Source of the DNA: Anisakis pegreffii
Lineage: Eukaryota; Nematoda; Chromadorea; Rhabditida; Anisakidae
Direction of reading: 5' to 3'
Assembly (NCBI GenBank): GCA_035041965.1
Contig: JAPYMA010000929.1
Location: 35,330 to 99,329 of the forward strand
Length of the DNA: 64,000 nt
Part shown: one piece after another, positions 37,201 through 52,200 of the stretch
How the letters are laid out: every line of letters begins with the position of its first letter
Position numbering within the stretch: position 1 is the stretch's first letter
Notes under the pieces: generated by a model
Databases searched by the model: none
Seen by the model: the letters and a program-made list of their open reading frames with translations, nothing else
What the model was told of the DNA's origin: nothing
Program-made: the position numbers and the translations under genes

Positions 37201-40200
37201 GGAAAAGTGTTCGATGCAAAGAGTGAATAATTATGGCTGTGCTTTCAGGAAAACCAAAGTAAACGTTGCCTGTCAAACTGAAAGTGAAGACGCCATCATA
37301 CCAAGGATGCCCTCTTCGCAATGCTCTCGATCAACTCTTGCACAACCTGTCACTAAAGGTAGTAAATGCTGGTGAATGTTCTCTGCAACGCAAATCATTC
37401 TCTTTTCGACCCATTTAAAATAGAGAAGAAAAAATCCTGAAGGTTCTCAGTGCCGATTGGAAGTTTCCTTCTACGCCATTGCATTGTTTCCTCGATGTGA
37501 TTATTTCCTTGATTTATGGATCAACTACACTATGTAACGATCGTTTTACCAACCAAGTTTTATGCTGTATTCAGAGTTCTTTTTCTCTGTTGAGTTCGAA
37601 AATCATTGACAATTTTTTAAAATATACCAAAATTTTTATTTTTATTTCGAGTACACTAGTATTGAACTCGTGAATCAGTTATTTTCTATATGTTATTAAT
37701 GCTGGCTCGTGAAATAGAAATTTTCACTGAATCAGTTACGTCGAATGAAAATCTGCAGTTCAAATTCTACCGTTTCGATCAGTTTCTTGCAGTCTGCCAT
37801 CAGCAAACCGCCTTTTATTACATTAATTCTGAGAAAGAGCAAATTCCGAATTGTTTCTTATTGCTGTTCTGTATTGATTCTTGTCCAGCATATCGTGCTG
37901 CTGTGCAGTTCGAATTCATCACCTTCTAAAATCTTTTATGTTACGTACTTTTTTTCGGTGTACGAGTCGAATGCATAGAAAAATTTATGTGAAAATTTCT
38001 ACATTTTGAATGCAAACTATTATCGAACAGCAACTTCTGTGACCATACGTCTACGTTTAGCCATCTGACAGCAACTTTCATTCGAACACGTAATAATAGT
38101 GATATAATAAATTCCTGCTGTCAGCTGGTAAATTAGCAAACGATGATACGTAGAAACGGAAATACTCGGAGTCGCCAAGGGATATTGAAGCATAATTTAT
38201 GAAAAGTTAAGAGAACAATTCATTTTCAAAAAGTGTTACATAGTGGTTAAGTGTGCCATTCGTTAGTTGCGCTTTATTTGGTTATGATGAGATTAAAAGT
38301 TTGTGCACCAAATTCATTGCAAATGCGCACAGTGAAGTAATGTATTTTCAGCAACTGCAGTAGCAACAGCATCGACTGCAGAAACGAGTTCTGCCTCATC
38401 GAGCACATCATCGGACGGTACTTTACGCCTTATGATTCAGAACTTCAAAAATATGTCTGATACTGTTAGAGGGCCTAGTAAGAAGATACAGTCGGTTCCG
38501 TGGTGAGTGCTGCTTCATTCCCTCGTTCAATTTATGCAGTATTCCTCAAATTTTCTGTTTACAATGTTTGTGCTATTAGGAACACAAAGTTTCATTCAAC
38601 TTCAGGCGAATAATGGTTATGCCCAGGCAGCACGTTGTACAGAAGAAGGGTACGCAAAAATGTCTCGGGTTTTTTCTTCAGTGTTGTCCTGACGCATATT
38701 CTGAGTATGTCATTTGATTCATTTGTCCATTATGTCCAGTCGATCCATACGAAAATATCTCCATTGTATACAGTAATATGTGCATTCAACAGTCAGTTGG
38801 TATTAACTAGACATCTGTATTTGTTTTTGGAGTAACAAATAAGGACAAATAAAATGGTTTATCGTTAATAAATAACGATAAATTGTAATTCTTTGTCGTC
38901 AATATTACAACAAGGCGACAGTATCGGTGAAAATATCAAAGTATGCAAAAGTTTACTAATTATTAATTGAGAAATTATACCTTAATCAAGGTAATGTGTA
39001 GTGCCCAGTATTCAGACTATCCTCATTGAAATGTTGCTCGCAAATCTTGCTGCTGACAAATATGCTGTCATCCCTAGTGAACAAAGTTTCCAACCACAAA
39101 AATATTTAATTCTCTGTTTCGATATAAAGTCATCTAATCAGAAAGCCATTGATCGCATATATCTATGGAACTGTCATTGACGAAGTGGTAGAATAATTTT
39201 GATAGGTATAAAAAAATTCGTAATTGAATGTGAGACTTTAATCCAATAAGCTATAAAGATTAGAGCAATTTGCAAAGAGTGAATCAACTGTATTTTGTTA
39301 AGGAAGAGAAAACGATATGTAACCGTTGATAGTGTGTAAATATGCGTTCATTAGATTGTTTGTGGTTGACGGTACGCAGATAAGGACAGGCAGAATAACC
39401 ATCTACACAGTTCACTCATTAACATTGATGTGTGTTCAATTGAATATTGGAATGTTACCAGCAGATAAATGAGCTTAACGAAAGGAGAACACACCTGATG
39501 AAATAATTTGATTGTCCATTGAATTGTAGTTCGTGGTCGTGCCAAGCAGCTGCCGAGCTGCGTTTGATCTCTCAAAAACAAGGCGTTCAACATTTCACTA
39601 GGAAAACCAATCATGTTTATACGGCCAAAGAAAACGATTGGGGTTATTCTTGCTTCATGACTTGGGCTGTATGCTTTACTCCATTCATTCAATCATTCTA
39701 TAAATCTTTGTTTTTTTTTTCATTCAATCATCTACTATTTGTTGGGTTTCAAAAAAAACTTGATTTGCACACGTATGAATACTTGTGGTAATTCAATTGA
39801 TAGTTGTAGTAAGAGGCTTCATGATTCAGATAGATTCTGTCGGTTTTAACTGCGTTGTAATTTACCGATTCATCATTGAACATAACAAAATTAGTGTTTT
39901 TGGTATTATCGAAAATATTTGTTGAATTTTTAATAAATGAGGTACAAATACATTATGTTTTTAGCACGTTGATGTGGATATAAGATATTTTAGGATATAT
40001 TGGATGAAAGTCAAGGTTATATAAAGGAAGACAAAGTGATTTTAGAAGTTTCTGTGAAGGCGGAACCGCCAAAAAATATACTGTAAGTTTGTTACCTTTG
40101 GATTGACACTAATCGATGATCATATAAAATGTCATTTTTGAAATATTTCAACGTTCAGTTTCACGAAATTAGAAGGTGTTATTCATACGAGATCGGTATT

Positions 40201-43200
40201 TGTGTGGTTTATTGCCGACCGTTCATGGGAAAATATGCAACGATAATATTTGTTTGCAGAACGCATGATCAGTTCGAAAAGAAGATTCAAGACTACATGC
40301 GTTTAGCCGATATACAAAGTAGCAGGGGATTAATTGACAAGGCAATTGAAGTTAATCTAAGTGCTCTGAAGTTTTGTAAGGATCGAGATCAAGACTGTAA
40401 AGCTGAATTAGAGGCTCAAAAAGCGAAGCTGATCGAGATGAAATTAAAGCAGAGTATCGAGAGGATTGAGAAAGGTTCGTTTCGTCATCTCTGATCAGTG
40501 ATATATGAGAATGCAATGAATTGTTCACATCTCGCAGTAGAGTTTGCTTGATACCGGTAAATTTCACATGGTGGTTCTCCTTATCAGATCAGCTTGTTTG
40601 TTGAAAGTAAAACTTTGTGGTCTTTGATCCTTGTGGGTGGTCTTTTCCGTCGCTTTTATCATTTTTTAGTTAATGTAAATGTAAAATAGTGGCCCAGTCG
40701 AAGGTTGCTTGATGAGATGTTTTTGAATCTTTGAATCGAACGATTCCTTGTTATCGCGTTGATCGGCATTGATAAGTTTCAAGTGAATTAATTCATCTTG
40801 CTCTTTGGGTTTAGCAATTTCTTGCATTAACTAACAATGCCTTTGCGTGGTTCACGGTTGCTACTTTGTAAAGTCATTCAATGTCATGTAGCGAGACATT
40901 TTTCAGTGGAAATTTTGTCTTACAGCCTAACACTTCAAGCAGCCTTCTAACTGAGCAAGGTTTGAAATAATGAAAGTAGCCTTTATTCGATGAATGTTGA
41001 TGTGCAGTCTTTCCGTTCATTATCTGCTTATTCAAATATGGTATCATCATCTCTACAGGACCACCAATTGGTAAGAATGAAGAGGAGAATTCGTTGAATC
41101 AAAATGCTTTAAAACAAGCTATCTCTGGAACGCCAGCAACGTTAAAGCAATCTGGCTCATGTAAATCAACCAACAAAAGCAGCTCAATTACTAAAGCAAG
41201 AGATAATAGCAATGTGGAGAAGAATGGAAACGCTCAAAACAATAGGTAATTAATGTTTTGTGATTCATTTGAAGTTGATGTGAAATGCATAAATATTTTA
41301 TTTCGTTCGCATCTCATTTTCTTTTGCTTACTTTTCGCAGGCTTTTCACTTAATTTCTTCAGGGGAACGTGAATCGGTATTACAATTTTTGTCTGCTTAT
41401 TTCATCATGTTTCATTGTTGAATGTCAAAGTTCGTCTTACTACCGTCAAGAATTACTGGAAGCAAAGCTGTTTTTTGCGTCGTGTGTGGTCGGAAAGGCT
41501 GTAATGTTATGAATCTTTTCAGGTCACAGACACCCCCTCCACCCATAAAACCCGTCGAATCGCAGCAGAACATTGAATCGGTTGTCACAGATGCACGAAC
41601 CGGTATGTTACTGTTGAAACATTGACTGTGCACGATTCCAAATTTGTGTTTGGATTGGAAGGAGTAGTAATTGCTTTGTGGAATAGATGAGGCAGGTGAT
41701 AACAAGCCGGTAATGTGATTAGTGGGTTGTGTTTGATCACCGAAAAACAGTTCTTTTTTAGCGTTTGATTTGTGGAACATACGTCAAAGAATCGTTAAGG
41801 TTGAAGTATGAATACTCGCTCGAAGTTTTCTTTGTGGTTGTGTTTTTTAAGCAGCGCAGTTATATCAGTTCAGTTAATTTCAGATCTTCGTGCTGAACTT
41901 CTACTATCTAATTCACCTTATAAGACACCTTGGATACCACCCGATGCAAACGCAAGTGAAGAGGCTATTAATGAGCTGGTAATCGATTTTATATCATTCA
42001 TTTATTACTTTCTAAATGATAGTAGTGGTGATAATGATGACAGTAGTTGAACATAATTTCAATGTTAGGGTCTTTCTGATCAGTTCGTAATTTCAGATGT
42101 GATCGTTGAATTATTCAGCAATTCTTCATCCTTATTGTAACTAAATTAATGTTTTCAACTATTTCAGAGGAGAAACGTTGAATTTAGAGAGTTGAAAGAA
42201 GCAGTATTAAGTGGTAATGAACGGTTCGCTGCCAAGTTGGAAGAGAAACTTGCTGCTGAAAAGTGAGTTTGTCGAGAATCCCATTTTGCAAGATTGTTTA
42301 TTTATTCGCGATTATCACAACTTATTATCGTTTTGAATTAAATAGTACTCAAAATGGGAGCGTTGATAAGACAGCTGATGTTTTAATTTGATGGTATTAA
42401 CTCTATCTTGTTTTGATTGTTAGTGTGATAGTTCCCTTTAAAATGGTTGATAATGCTGTGTAAAGAAAACAAATGAATTTATTGCTTCAATTGATTTATG
42501 ACCCATGAACGAGTGAGAGAATTAACCAGTTGTTATTCTATTTAAGGAAAACGTACATAGCAAATAAACAAAGTGAACTGATTCGTGCCAAAGCCATTCT
42601 TGAGAAAATCTCAGCACTTGCCGTTCAAAACGATCCACAAATGATGAGAGAAATCAATAAAATAGCTAATGAAAACTACGAGGACGAACTTCGGAAGCAA
42701 CAAGCTATCAAAAGGATATCGAAAGCAACGCACCAAAAGAAAAGCTTATTATCGAATTTAGTTGATACGGATACGGATAAACTTACTGATGAGCAACAAA
42801 TTGTTAAAGGAGACGATCAGAAGCCGACAGCTGTAGATACTAGATCAAAGAAGGTCATACAAACTGAATTCGAAGAGGTTATTTGCATCATTCATGTGTC
42901 TTTGCTTATTGATCAGTCAATGACTAGTACTCGAAATTGTAATCTTTTTAGGCATAACGCTTACAGATCTGAAATGAGAATATACGATTATGAAATGTGA
43001 GCGTAAGCGATCGTGTGATGCCACAGTTGACATTGTATTTACTTGTTTGTTTCCTTTCCTGGAAGCATTGATAAACCTTTGTATTGAACGGATCTCGAAG
43101 AGTGACTCGAAGAGATAATACATATTGAAGACCATACGTTTTGAATAATAATGCTTCAACTCATGCGAGTAGATCTATTTGCAGAAATTAAGTGCAGAAA

Positions 43201-46200
43201 AAAGTGGTCCAGTATGGAGGAATGCCTCTTATAAGAATGAACTGACATCACCCGAGGAAACATGGGATTCGTTAGCTGAGGTTGGAGACGAACGGCGTGA
43301 TAGTGGCACAATAGAATATTTGAGTGAAGATGAAACTGCAAGTTCGGGTGGTGGCAGTTCAGACAGTGAGGTTGTTAGTCATCTCATACTGTTTCTCATC
43401 TTTATGTAGCGCAATAAATCCTCACTGAATCTTAGAATTTTTTACGACGCAAGAAACTTGTTGTCTTTAGATTGATTTATTTCATTTATATAGATGTTGG
43501 GAGAGTTTTGCTCATAATAAGGAAAATAAAGTGAAGCAACAAAATACTGCAGGTGGAAGGAAATGGCGGTCGAACAGCATTAGGTATACCTGTTTCAAAG
43601 AAGATGAAACGATGCTTGGAAGGGCCAGATGCGCTTGTGGCTGACGAATGTGATAGTTGCATTCAAGCGATGCTCGAACCGTCGTCTGTTGCCACTGAAG
43701 AGGCTTCATGTCAGACTGATTGTACGTGCTACATTATGTTTCTCTTTATGCATTAGCTTTGTCACTCTTGAAATCTTTCGACACGCCAACACATTCCGAT
43801 CGGAAACATTTAACTTTGTTCATTTTCACTGACATTTATCGCCATCTTTTGTTATGCCTTTTGATGATACTTGCTTCGTGATAGTTTTGTTAAAATTTGT
43901 GTTAATTTTTCCGAACACAAAATGTTGAAAGAGATGTGAGAATTCAGAGTGACAGACTTTGATCTAAGCTTCATAGCTGTGAGTTGATGGAAATTTTGTG
44001 ACTGAATTTGATCAGCGTGACTGATTAGTGAAAAGCTAATTCTCGCAAACGTCCACTAATTGTGAAATTCGTTGCAGTTCCGTTGGTAAATGAAAATGCA
44101 ACACAGAAGAATGAGCCAGTTGTAGTAACAGCAAGAGGTGGCAATACAAATAATAATAACACCAACAGCAATAATAATATTACCACAAGTCCACCTAGAG
44201 TATACGCTCAGCCGAAAAAGCAAGCATCCAGAAAAGCAAATGTTAATGCAAGTAAGTATCACCTATTTATTCTCTTCTATTTAAGGCTCCCATTCTTCGA
44301 CCTTTTGAATCACTAGATGATTGCATAAAAGACAAGAATTGTTTGGCTAGACTTTGGTTTGTAAGCCATTTCTGGTTATTTATGATCATTTTTTATTTGT
44401 GACTTGTGAAATTTTGTCAGCTTCTCGGGAGATGAAAATCAAACTGAAAATGTAAAAGTTGTTAGCCGTTCGCTTAATTCAAATGAAGAGCTTCGTAATA
44501 TGTGATCAGAGGACAAGTTCTTTCTGGCATCTGTATTATAAATTAGAAGATTGTGTAGTGCAGAATCTAATCACACAATTGTTCGTTGTTATTTTCAGTG
44601 GATAATTCGAAATATGAAGAATCGGAGTGGCGTAAGAAAAAGATTAATAATGACTTGAAGGACGTCGATTCATCGAACAAAAAACAAGAAGAGGTAATTA
44701 ATCGATCAGCTTCGTTTATTTGTTAGTTGTGGATGTGTTCATTTTGTCGGTTCACGGGATCTAGACTAAGTGAGATTGCCCGGTTGAATGAAGTTTGTAT
44801 TTTGTCATCTTTGCTGATTAAATGTACGTAATAAATAATATTTTCCAATGATAACGATAACAACAGTATGAAAAGAACCGATAATGGTCTTGTTGTGGAT
44901 GTTTATTTCACTGTGGGTATTGTTTAGAAAAGATGGCTGAATTAAGTTGAAATTGTTACAGGCGAGAATCGTACCTCAGAGCAATACTGATCCATCAAAT
45001 GCTCCCGACCTGACCAGAGAGGGAATCGCGCGTTTCACGTCGCATTTTGCCAATCCAGATCCAACGGTAGGCTTCTGTTATTCACTGTCAGATTTATTTG
45101 TTCTTGCTACGTAGTTAAAATTGTGTACCTCTTGAAATTTACAATGATAATTATTACATTAAAAATTGACGGATTGCCTGAGATCTTTATTGATAAAGAT
45201 GATTCGGCATTCTTCATTCGTTTTGCCTTATTGAACTTAGTATGAATTTTGAATGTGAACGAGAAGAATGAATAAGGTGTTATTGTTTGCCAGTCAGTGT
45301 AGCATCTAAAGCACTGCTTCAGTGTTCGCATGGTGTTTAAAATTGTTTGGATTCCATTTGAGCAGTGGATTTTCTTCGGTCACTTATTATCTTAGACACT
45401 TTTACCAGTGGAACTTAGTATCATCGGTTTTCCACTTTGTATCTTTGTTGAACAGTATAGTTTAACATACTTCTTTTGACCTTGAAGCACAAATGAAGTT
45501 GTTTTTGTTTGTTTTCTGATATGACGTAAATGGATAAATCCAAAAACTGGGTTGGGTAGGAGGAGGGGATGAGTTGTATAAGAAATGCGCTTGCCTATGC
45601 CTATGCGTTTGGTGTTTTCAGCTCATGGGAGCTCTACCGCAAATATATCATCCGTCACCGCAACAAATTTTTGGCGATGACCTCCCATCCCCTCAGGTTC
45701 GTTTTTGCAATTTTGTTGATGCTTTTGGCTGATGTTGAACTGATCCTATTGATACTGCTGCCTGCTATTATCTCTGTTGAGCCATTGATGCGTCGTATCC
45801 CAGCATAGCAAAATATATCCTCGGTTTCATCTGTTCATTCGTAATCATCCATCCGTTAATCGCTTGACCGTTTTGTATCGTGCGCGAAAATTTACATGTA
45901 ATTTTGTACTTTTAAATGAATTTCTGAATGTTCCTTCTTGCGATTTCTTATTATGTATGCTTTGTCGCGATTGCACACATGATGATATGCCGTAGGTTGT
46001 TTTTTATCTAGAAAGCAACGTTTGTGTGTGTGTGTTTTGAATACTAAAGAATTAATCCTTATGAACGTCCTATCGCAATTTACATCTGTCGTACGAGAGA
46101 ATTTTTTCATTCTGCGCTTCAGTTTCGTAGACGTGTATGGTGCAGGTTGTTTCCGAGCAGTTTGATCAGTATGGAAAGTATTATCAAATGAAGCATCTGG

Positions 46201-49200
46201 TTGTATGATAAAATGCTATCATAGTTATTATGCAGCAACAGTACAGTACTTGTATGCAAAATTTGCGGCCATTTTGGAAGCTGTCTGTAAATTTTACGAT
46301 GCTCTATTCAGTTCAAATAGAATGTATGGTTGTTTGTGCCGTAAGGAACCGCTTCGAGAATACGACAGATTGTGTGGTGTGTGCTCACAATCATTGTGCA
46401 TTAACTTGAATTTTTCGATGATTAGTCAGGTTTTTGGCATATAAACGTTTCGCACGTATGCGGCTTTGAACAAAATGTCACTTAATGAGATCTGTTGGAT
46501 TTCTCTCAGCAAATGGCTAATTTGTTTGGTTGCTCAGAATGTTGAAATTGCCAATAAAGACTTGGCTATGTTTTTTTGCATTATAAAATTTTGTCTTTAC
46601 TCAGACCTTTGCATTAAAAATCTCAGAGATTTTCTGCCCTCGTTAATGTAGGTTGTAATCATCATGCATTGAGATGTCTGTATTATGCTTTATTCACTGA
46701 GCCGAAATATTCTGATTTGAATGGAAAGCAATGAATGTGAACGATGCTTTCCAAGATGAACACTTCATTATTGATGTTCAGTGAGTCTGAGTGAGAAATT
46801 CAATGAATGCTTAAACATAATTTTTGAGCAATGACACCATTGTCCAGTTTGTGGTCTGTTCAGCCGATTTTTAATTTGAAGCTACAACTTGTGTTCGTTT
46901 ATGATTAATTCATCTTGTTTGTTCTGTCTTCACGTGTTTGTTGAGCTTAAAAATACATTTCAAAAAATTGAATGCCCACAAAATGAAATCAGTTTTAATG
47001 TTCATGCTTTTCTCTCGAATCTACATTAACATTTCAGCTTCAACGTTACTTGGAGGAAGCTGCACAGCCGAATGTTTGGTCAAGACAGTACATTGAAGAG
47101 TGGCTTAAATTCAACATCAAATATTGCTGGAAGTATATGAAAAATGGAGAGGTGATAATTCACAAAGAGTTGTGTTTCTTAGTTGATTTTTGGGTTGACG
47201 TGAATGAATTTGTAACTATCTTATTCAGATTCAGTCGATGATGAAACTTGTGATAAGATGAAAGCATAAATGCATGTGTTTGTGATTATCTAAAATTTGT
47301 ATTGTTTATGATTGTTTATGATTCATTGCAGAATTCGAGCGGTGGTGGTGAAGAAGGAAGCATTGACTTAAGCACTGGTAATATTCCTCATTTCAACGAC
47401 GCTCAGGTATTTTTGTTTGTTGTTCTGTTTTGGAGGTGTTCGTCAATTTGTTCCTTTGTCACATTTTTGTTAGTCGCAGTGAATTTACAATGAGAATAAC
47501 AATTTTGTCATTCTTTATATATCACGTTGTAGGAATTGAACCGTCAGTTGTTTTGGTCGCTTTAATATGTCGACAAAAAGAAAGTATTTATGAAAATGAA
47601 AATTTCTGTTCTGTACATTGCTTATAGCCCGCGATTTATGAAATGTTGATTTATGAAAAAAACAAAAATCGAATTAAATATCGGACATACTATTCACATC
47701 ATGCAGTTAATTTCTGAATAAATTTTTGTGGTTCTGAAAATGATGGATAATTTATTTGACTTGTAGGTGCAGCAGGTAATGGCTGCTCTTTCGGTGATTG
47801 GAGTGAATTGCGTAAATGCGAAACGAGTAGTCGATAAGGCAGCCGAATTTATCAATACACTCGAGACACGTTCGAAGAGTCCATTTCTCAGAGACTGCTT
47901 GCAAAAGCTTGCGTCACTTGCCGGAGACGAAAAGGCTATCGATGCTCCCAAAGATTCTCGCAAAAATGGTTCATATCATATCAATTTTGTGTTCCTATAT
48001 GAATATTTCAAAAGAAAGTTTGTTGTCAATAACTATTGGGTTCAACAGAATCGTCGTTGGATAGCGGTACGGGGGACGAGCGTGTGGGTGGTATGCTCGG
48101 TGAAGAGGAAGAGCATTTGAGTGTAATGATGTCATCAATGGAATGCCCAGATGATACGCACGATTACATGCTCAACAGAGAAGTACAGCGTATTGGTGTG
48201 TTCGCTGATCAAGCGGTCAGCAAAAATCCACTCATGGAATTGGGACAAGCAGAAAAGTTGGTTGTCTTATCTTACTGATCTGATCATTCGTGATTACCTA
48301 TCGAATTCATGAGTAGTTGCTATTGTTTCCTTCAGGTTGAGCGAACACACCGAGAAAATTGCTGCGAGGATCACGTTGCTGGAGTCCGACAAGGAAAATC
48401 TGTCGAGACAGTTGAGCAGCGAAAGAGACAAAATGAAGAAGTTGGTGCAGTGAAATATTTAATAAATTCACCGATTGATTCATCCCTCTAAAACATGTCA
48501 TATGTAGATGGAATGCAGTTCGCAACGTAGGTTGCATGTTCGTATTCATCTACTGATTTCATTGTGATTAAATGCTCTCAAGAGGAACGTCCTTAGATGG
48601 TTCCTCACCTAAAACTATCAAGATTTGAGGAATACTTCGACAGCCTCTCGGCTGTTGCTAGTGTTGAGGTAAAGTGGTTAATAAAATATTTGGGATTGGT
48701 TTAAGTTTACGCTCACAGAAGATTGATTCTCACAACGAAAATTTTCAGAAGTGAACAAAAGCATACGAGTGCGATGAAGCAGTTGCAGTCACAACTGCAA
48801 ACCGAAAAAGAGAAACACGATAAAGCTGTTCAGCAATTGAATCAAAAGAAAAACGAATTGAAAAAGCAGGAAAAAACCTTAAAGCAACATGAGTTCGTAT
48901 TATTTTATTCATTATTTCTGTATTTTTAAATACTTTCCTGTCTCTAGCCATGTGGTATGCAAGTTTTTTCTGTTCATACTTCGGACATGGTAAAAATGCC
49001 CAGAGGAAGGTCCGTCACGGAGACGATAGCTTATGTGTAATATGCCATTTCGAATGAATCATTATTCCAGATTCATTTCACCTTACACCTTAATAACGTG
49101 CAACTTGGTAATGATAGTCCATTGTATTGACATCCTCTGTTGCTCAAATTCGTTTTCTTTTTGCAAATTGCCGTATGAATAATCTTGAATGCTTGAGAAC

Positions 49201-52200
49201 ATTTTAAAACTTTTCTGTGAACGTGATTTCTTCATCTTTACATGTACAATAATATCAGGCGAGACGCGGAACGTTTCCGTGAATTACAAGATAAAGTGGA
49301 TTATATGGTGAAAGAGTCCCAAGAGATGCGTCAAAAGAATGCTGATGAGATCCGTAAGCTGCAAAGAGAATTACAGTCAAGTCAAGACACCCGCAAAAAT
49401 ATGGCTGATGAAATTAAAGGTCGAGACTCTGAGTTAGCCGAACTCAGGAATCAGCTCAGTGAACGGTCGCTTGCACTGAAGCGTTCTGAGAACACGCTCA
49501 GCACGGTATTAATTTTTAAAACAATTGTGGACTTGTGAATAGTGATATATCCGTGAACGATTTTCAAGTTCATCTAATTTGTTATGACTTTCGCGACTTA
49601 ACGAGGTTCTTGAGGAAGTTAGCAGTTAGCTTCTTAATGCAGGCGCAATTTTTAGGAGAGAAAGACGTTCCAAAATAATCTCAATGCAGCAATTGAACGA
49701 GCCAAGAAAGCCGAAATAATGTATTTGGAATTGAAATTGGAGACCGGTGTTATGGTTTTAGAGCGTGCTTACAAAGACGCAGGTCAGCGGGTGAAAGATT
49801 TAGAGATGGAACAGAAGAAGTAAGTGTTTTTTACTTGAATTAATAAAGCACACATTCTTATAGTGGGTTTGAACACGGTTCTTTTTTAAAGTTGGAGAAT
49901 GAGCAATTTATATGTTTATGTGATTGATCAGGATGCGAAGTGGAACACATTCGGAAGAGTTGAAAACATCGATCGCTGAATGGAAGGCAAAACGAGAGGA
50001 GGTAGCTGCGCTAATAGCAACCTCAAAGGCTGAATTCGCTACACAGGTAAGAGTGATGTTAAGTGCTATCTGTATTCGACTTTTTGATAATATATCTACC
50101 TCTTTCTTTTATGTTTCAATGCAGTTACGTATCCCGATGCAGTTGCTATCAAGAAAATGGTGTGTGACGTTATTGTCTGATTATATCTCTATTGCAGATT
50201 GATCAAATCAAAGGTGGTAAGCAGCTATCACAGTTACCAAGAATTGCAGTAGCGAAACCTCCACCAGCTCCAAAATCATTCAAAATCAATCAGTTTGTTG
50301 GCAATAGCAGTAGCACTAACAGCAACAGCAACAACAACAATAGTAACAGCAATCAACCTTCACAAATTTCGTCGAGTGAGAAAGCGGTATCCACTTCGAC
50401 AGTTCCATCACCAGGTGTGATTGGCCAAACGACTCGCAGCAGCACTTCCTCTCAAGGGGGTATTATTGGTTAGTTAGTGTTTATTTGCGTATCGTAACAA
50501 TTTAGCGATTGATTCGTTGTCAAGCTCTATCTGTAATAATGAGATCGATGTATATGTTTTTATCCGACCATTGATCGCAGGCACCAGCATGCAAACAGGG
50601 AATGTAGCGCCCGGTTCGCCGGTGCAGTCAATCTCGAAGGCACCAGCACCTCCATCAACTGTGTCCCCAATGAAGTCTCCAATGACCACCACCTCAACTA
50701 TTGCGCCTATTGGTGTGTCTTAACTTCTTCATTCTCGCCCAGCAAGAAAAAACATAAAACTCGTGCAGTTCTAAAAAAATCAGCTCACTAGTGATGGTTG
50801 ATTCAAAATGTGTCACAAATCGAATAGATAAATCGGTGTTCGGGTTTGACTTCTGAGTTATATCGAAATTTAAAATTCTTTCGCAGCAAAGCTGAACTAT
50901 GCATGCAACAGTGCTCTTTTGTCTTGTTTATTCATTTGGTGTTTCTTGATTCGTTGCTGTAATGTTTTCGGTTTGTTTGCACTCATGCGGCAGCAGTCAT
51001 AAAAGGTAGAATACAATCAATCCATTAGAGGCTTAGAAATGGTTCTTGAAAAATGTGTTGATAATAAGGATGATAATAGCAAATTGAATGTCAGGTGTTC
51101 GTCCGACAAGTCATATGAACGGATCGGTCGATTTTTCGAGTGCAGTGACATCGTCATCATCTGTTGTGAATACACCACCAACCAATACGTCTTGTCTAAA
51201 CTCTGCTAGCCAGCCATCCACAAGCACAGCGTCATCGTCCTCGGGAACTGGCATTTCATTACCGAATACATGGGGATCTGCTTGGGAAGGACCGTTGGCG
51301 ATGAGTTCGATCAATGAATTGCTCAATTCAAGTCGATCCTTTGGCCCTATTGGTACCGATTATGGCATTACTAATCCTACCGTTCAGCCAACCTCAAGTC
51401 AGGTAAAGATGATCCACCCATATGTACAACGTCAATTTTTTAGTATTATTTATGGAATGTCAAACTGAACGTGATTGATAACAGCCGTACAATTTTATCA
51501 TGTTAATAACAAAAGTGATGATCGGTTCTTTGAAGTTCGTATCGTCTGCTAGATTCTGTGCTTCTCTTTCAGCTCTCTCAGCCGCCACCAGGACTGGCTA
51601 ATGCGGGTGCACATTTTGGAAATGCACAATCGAACGGGTGGGGCAGCACGGGTACAGAATGGTCTAACTCAATTTCTGGTATGTTTATAAAGCATCGAAT
51701 TATTTCTGTTCATTGCTTCTGGGTGATGATATGCATGAAGCGAGGTGTTATGTTTTTCTATTTCTAGGCGGTATGAACAACGGCAATATCGTATCCGGCC
51801 AGTACGGTCGTTTGCATCAGACGGGCGGTTATCAATCTCCGCAATGGGCTGGTGGATGGGCTGGCTATCGAACGCCACAACCTGGTGGTTCGCCTGACGT
51901 AGCGGTACGCACGTTCTTTCTTTGCTGCTGAAGTTTTTTTAAACTAATCTTTCCAACATTATTGCAATATGCCTTCACATGTTATTCTGATGGCTTTTTT
52001 AAAAATTATTCCTCAACTAGTCAATGGTACTAAACGAATAAAATTCTTGTGAGGCTAATATTTGTTGAAACATGCTTGTTATTTCACTGTTTCACTGCTC
52101 AGTGAATTTTTAAGTAGGGTTGGTTGTATTGCTTTATTTCTAGAGTACAATCTTGGAAAACAGTCGCAGTTCTTCACCTCGAAGAGACCTTGTGTTCGAT

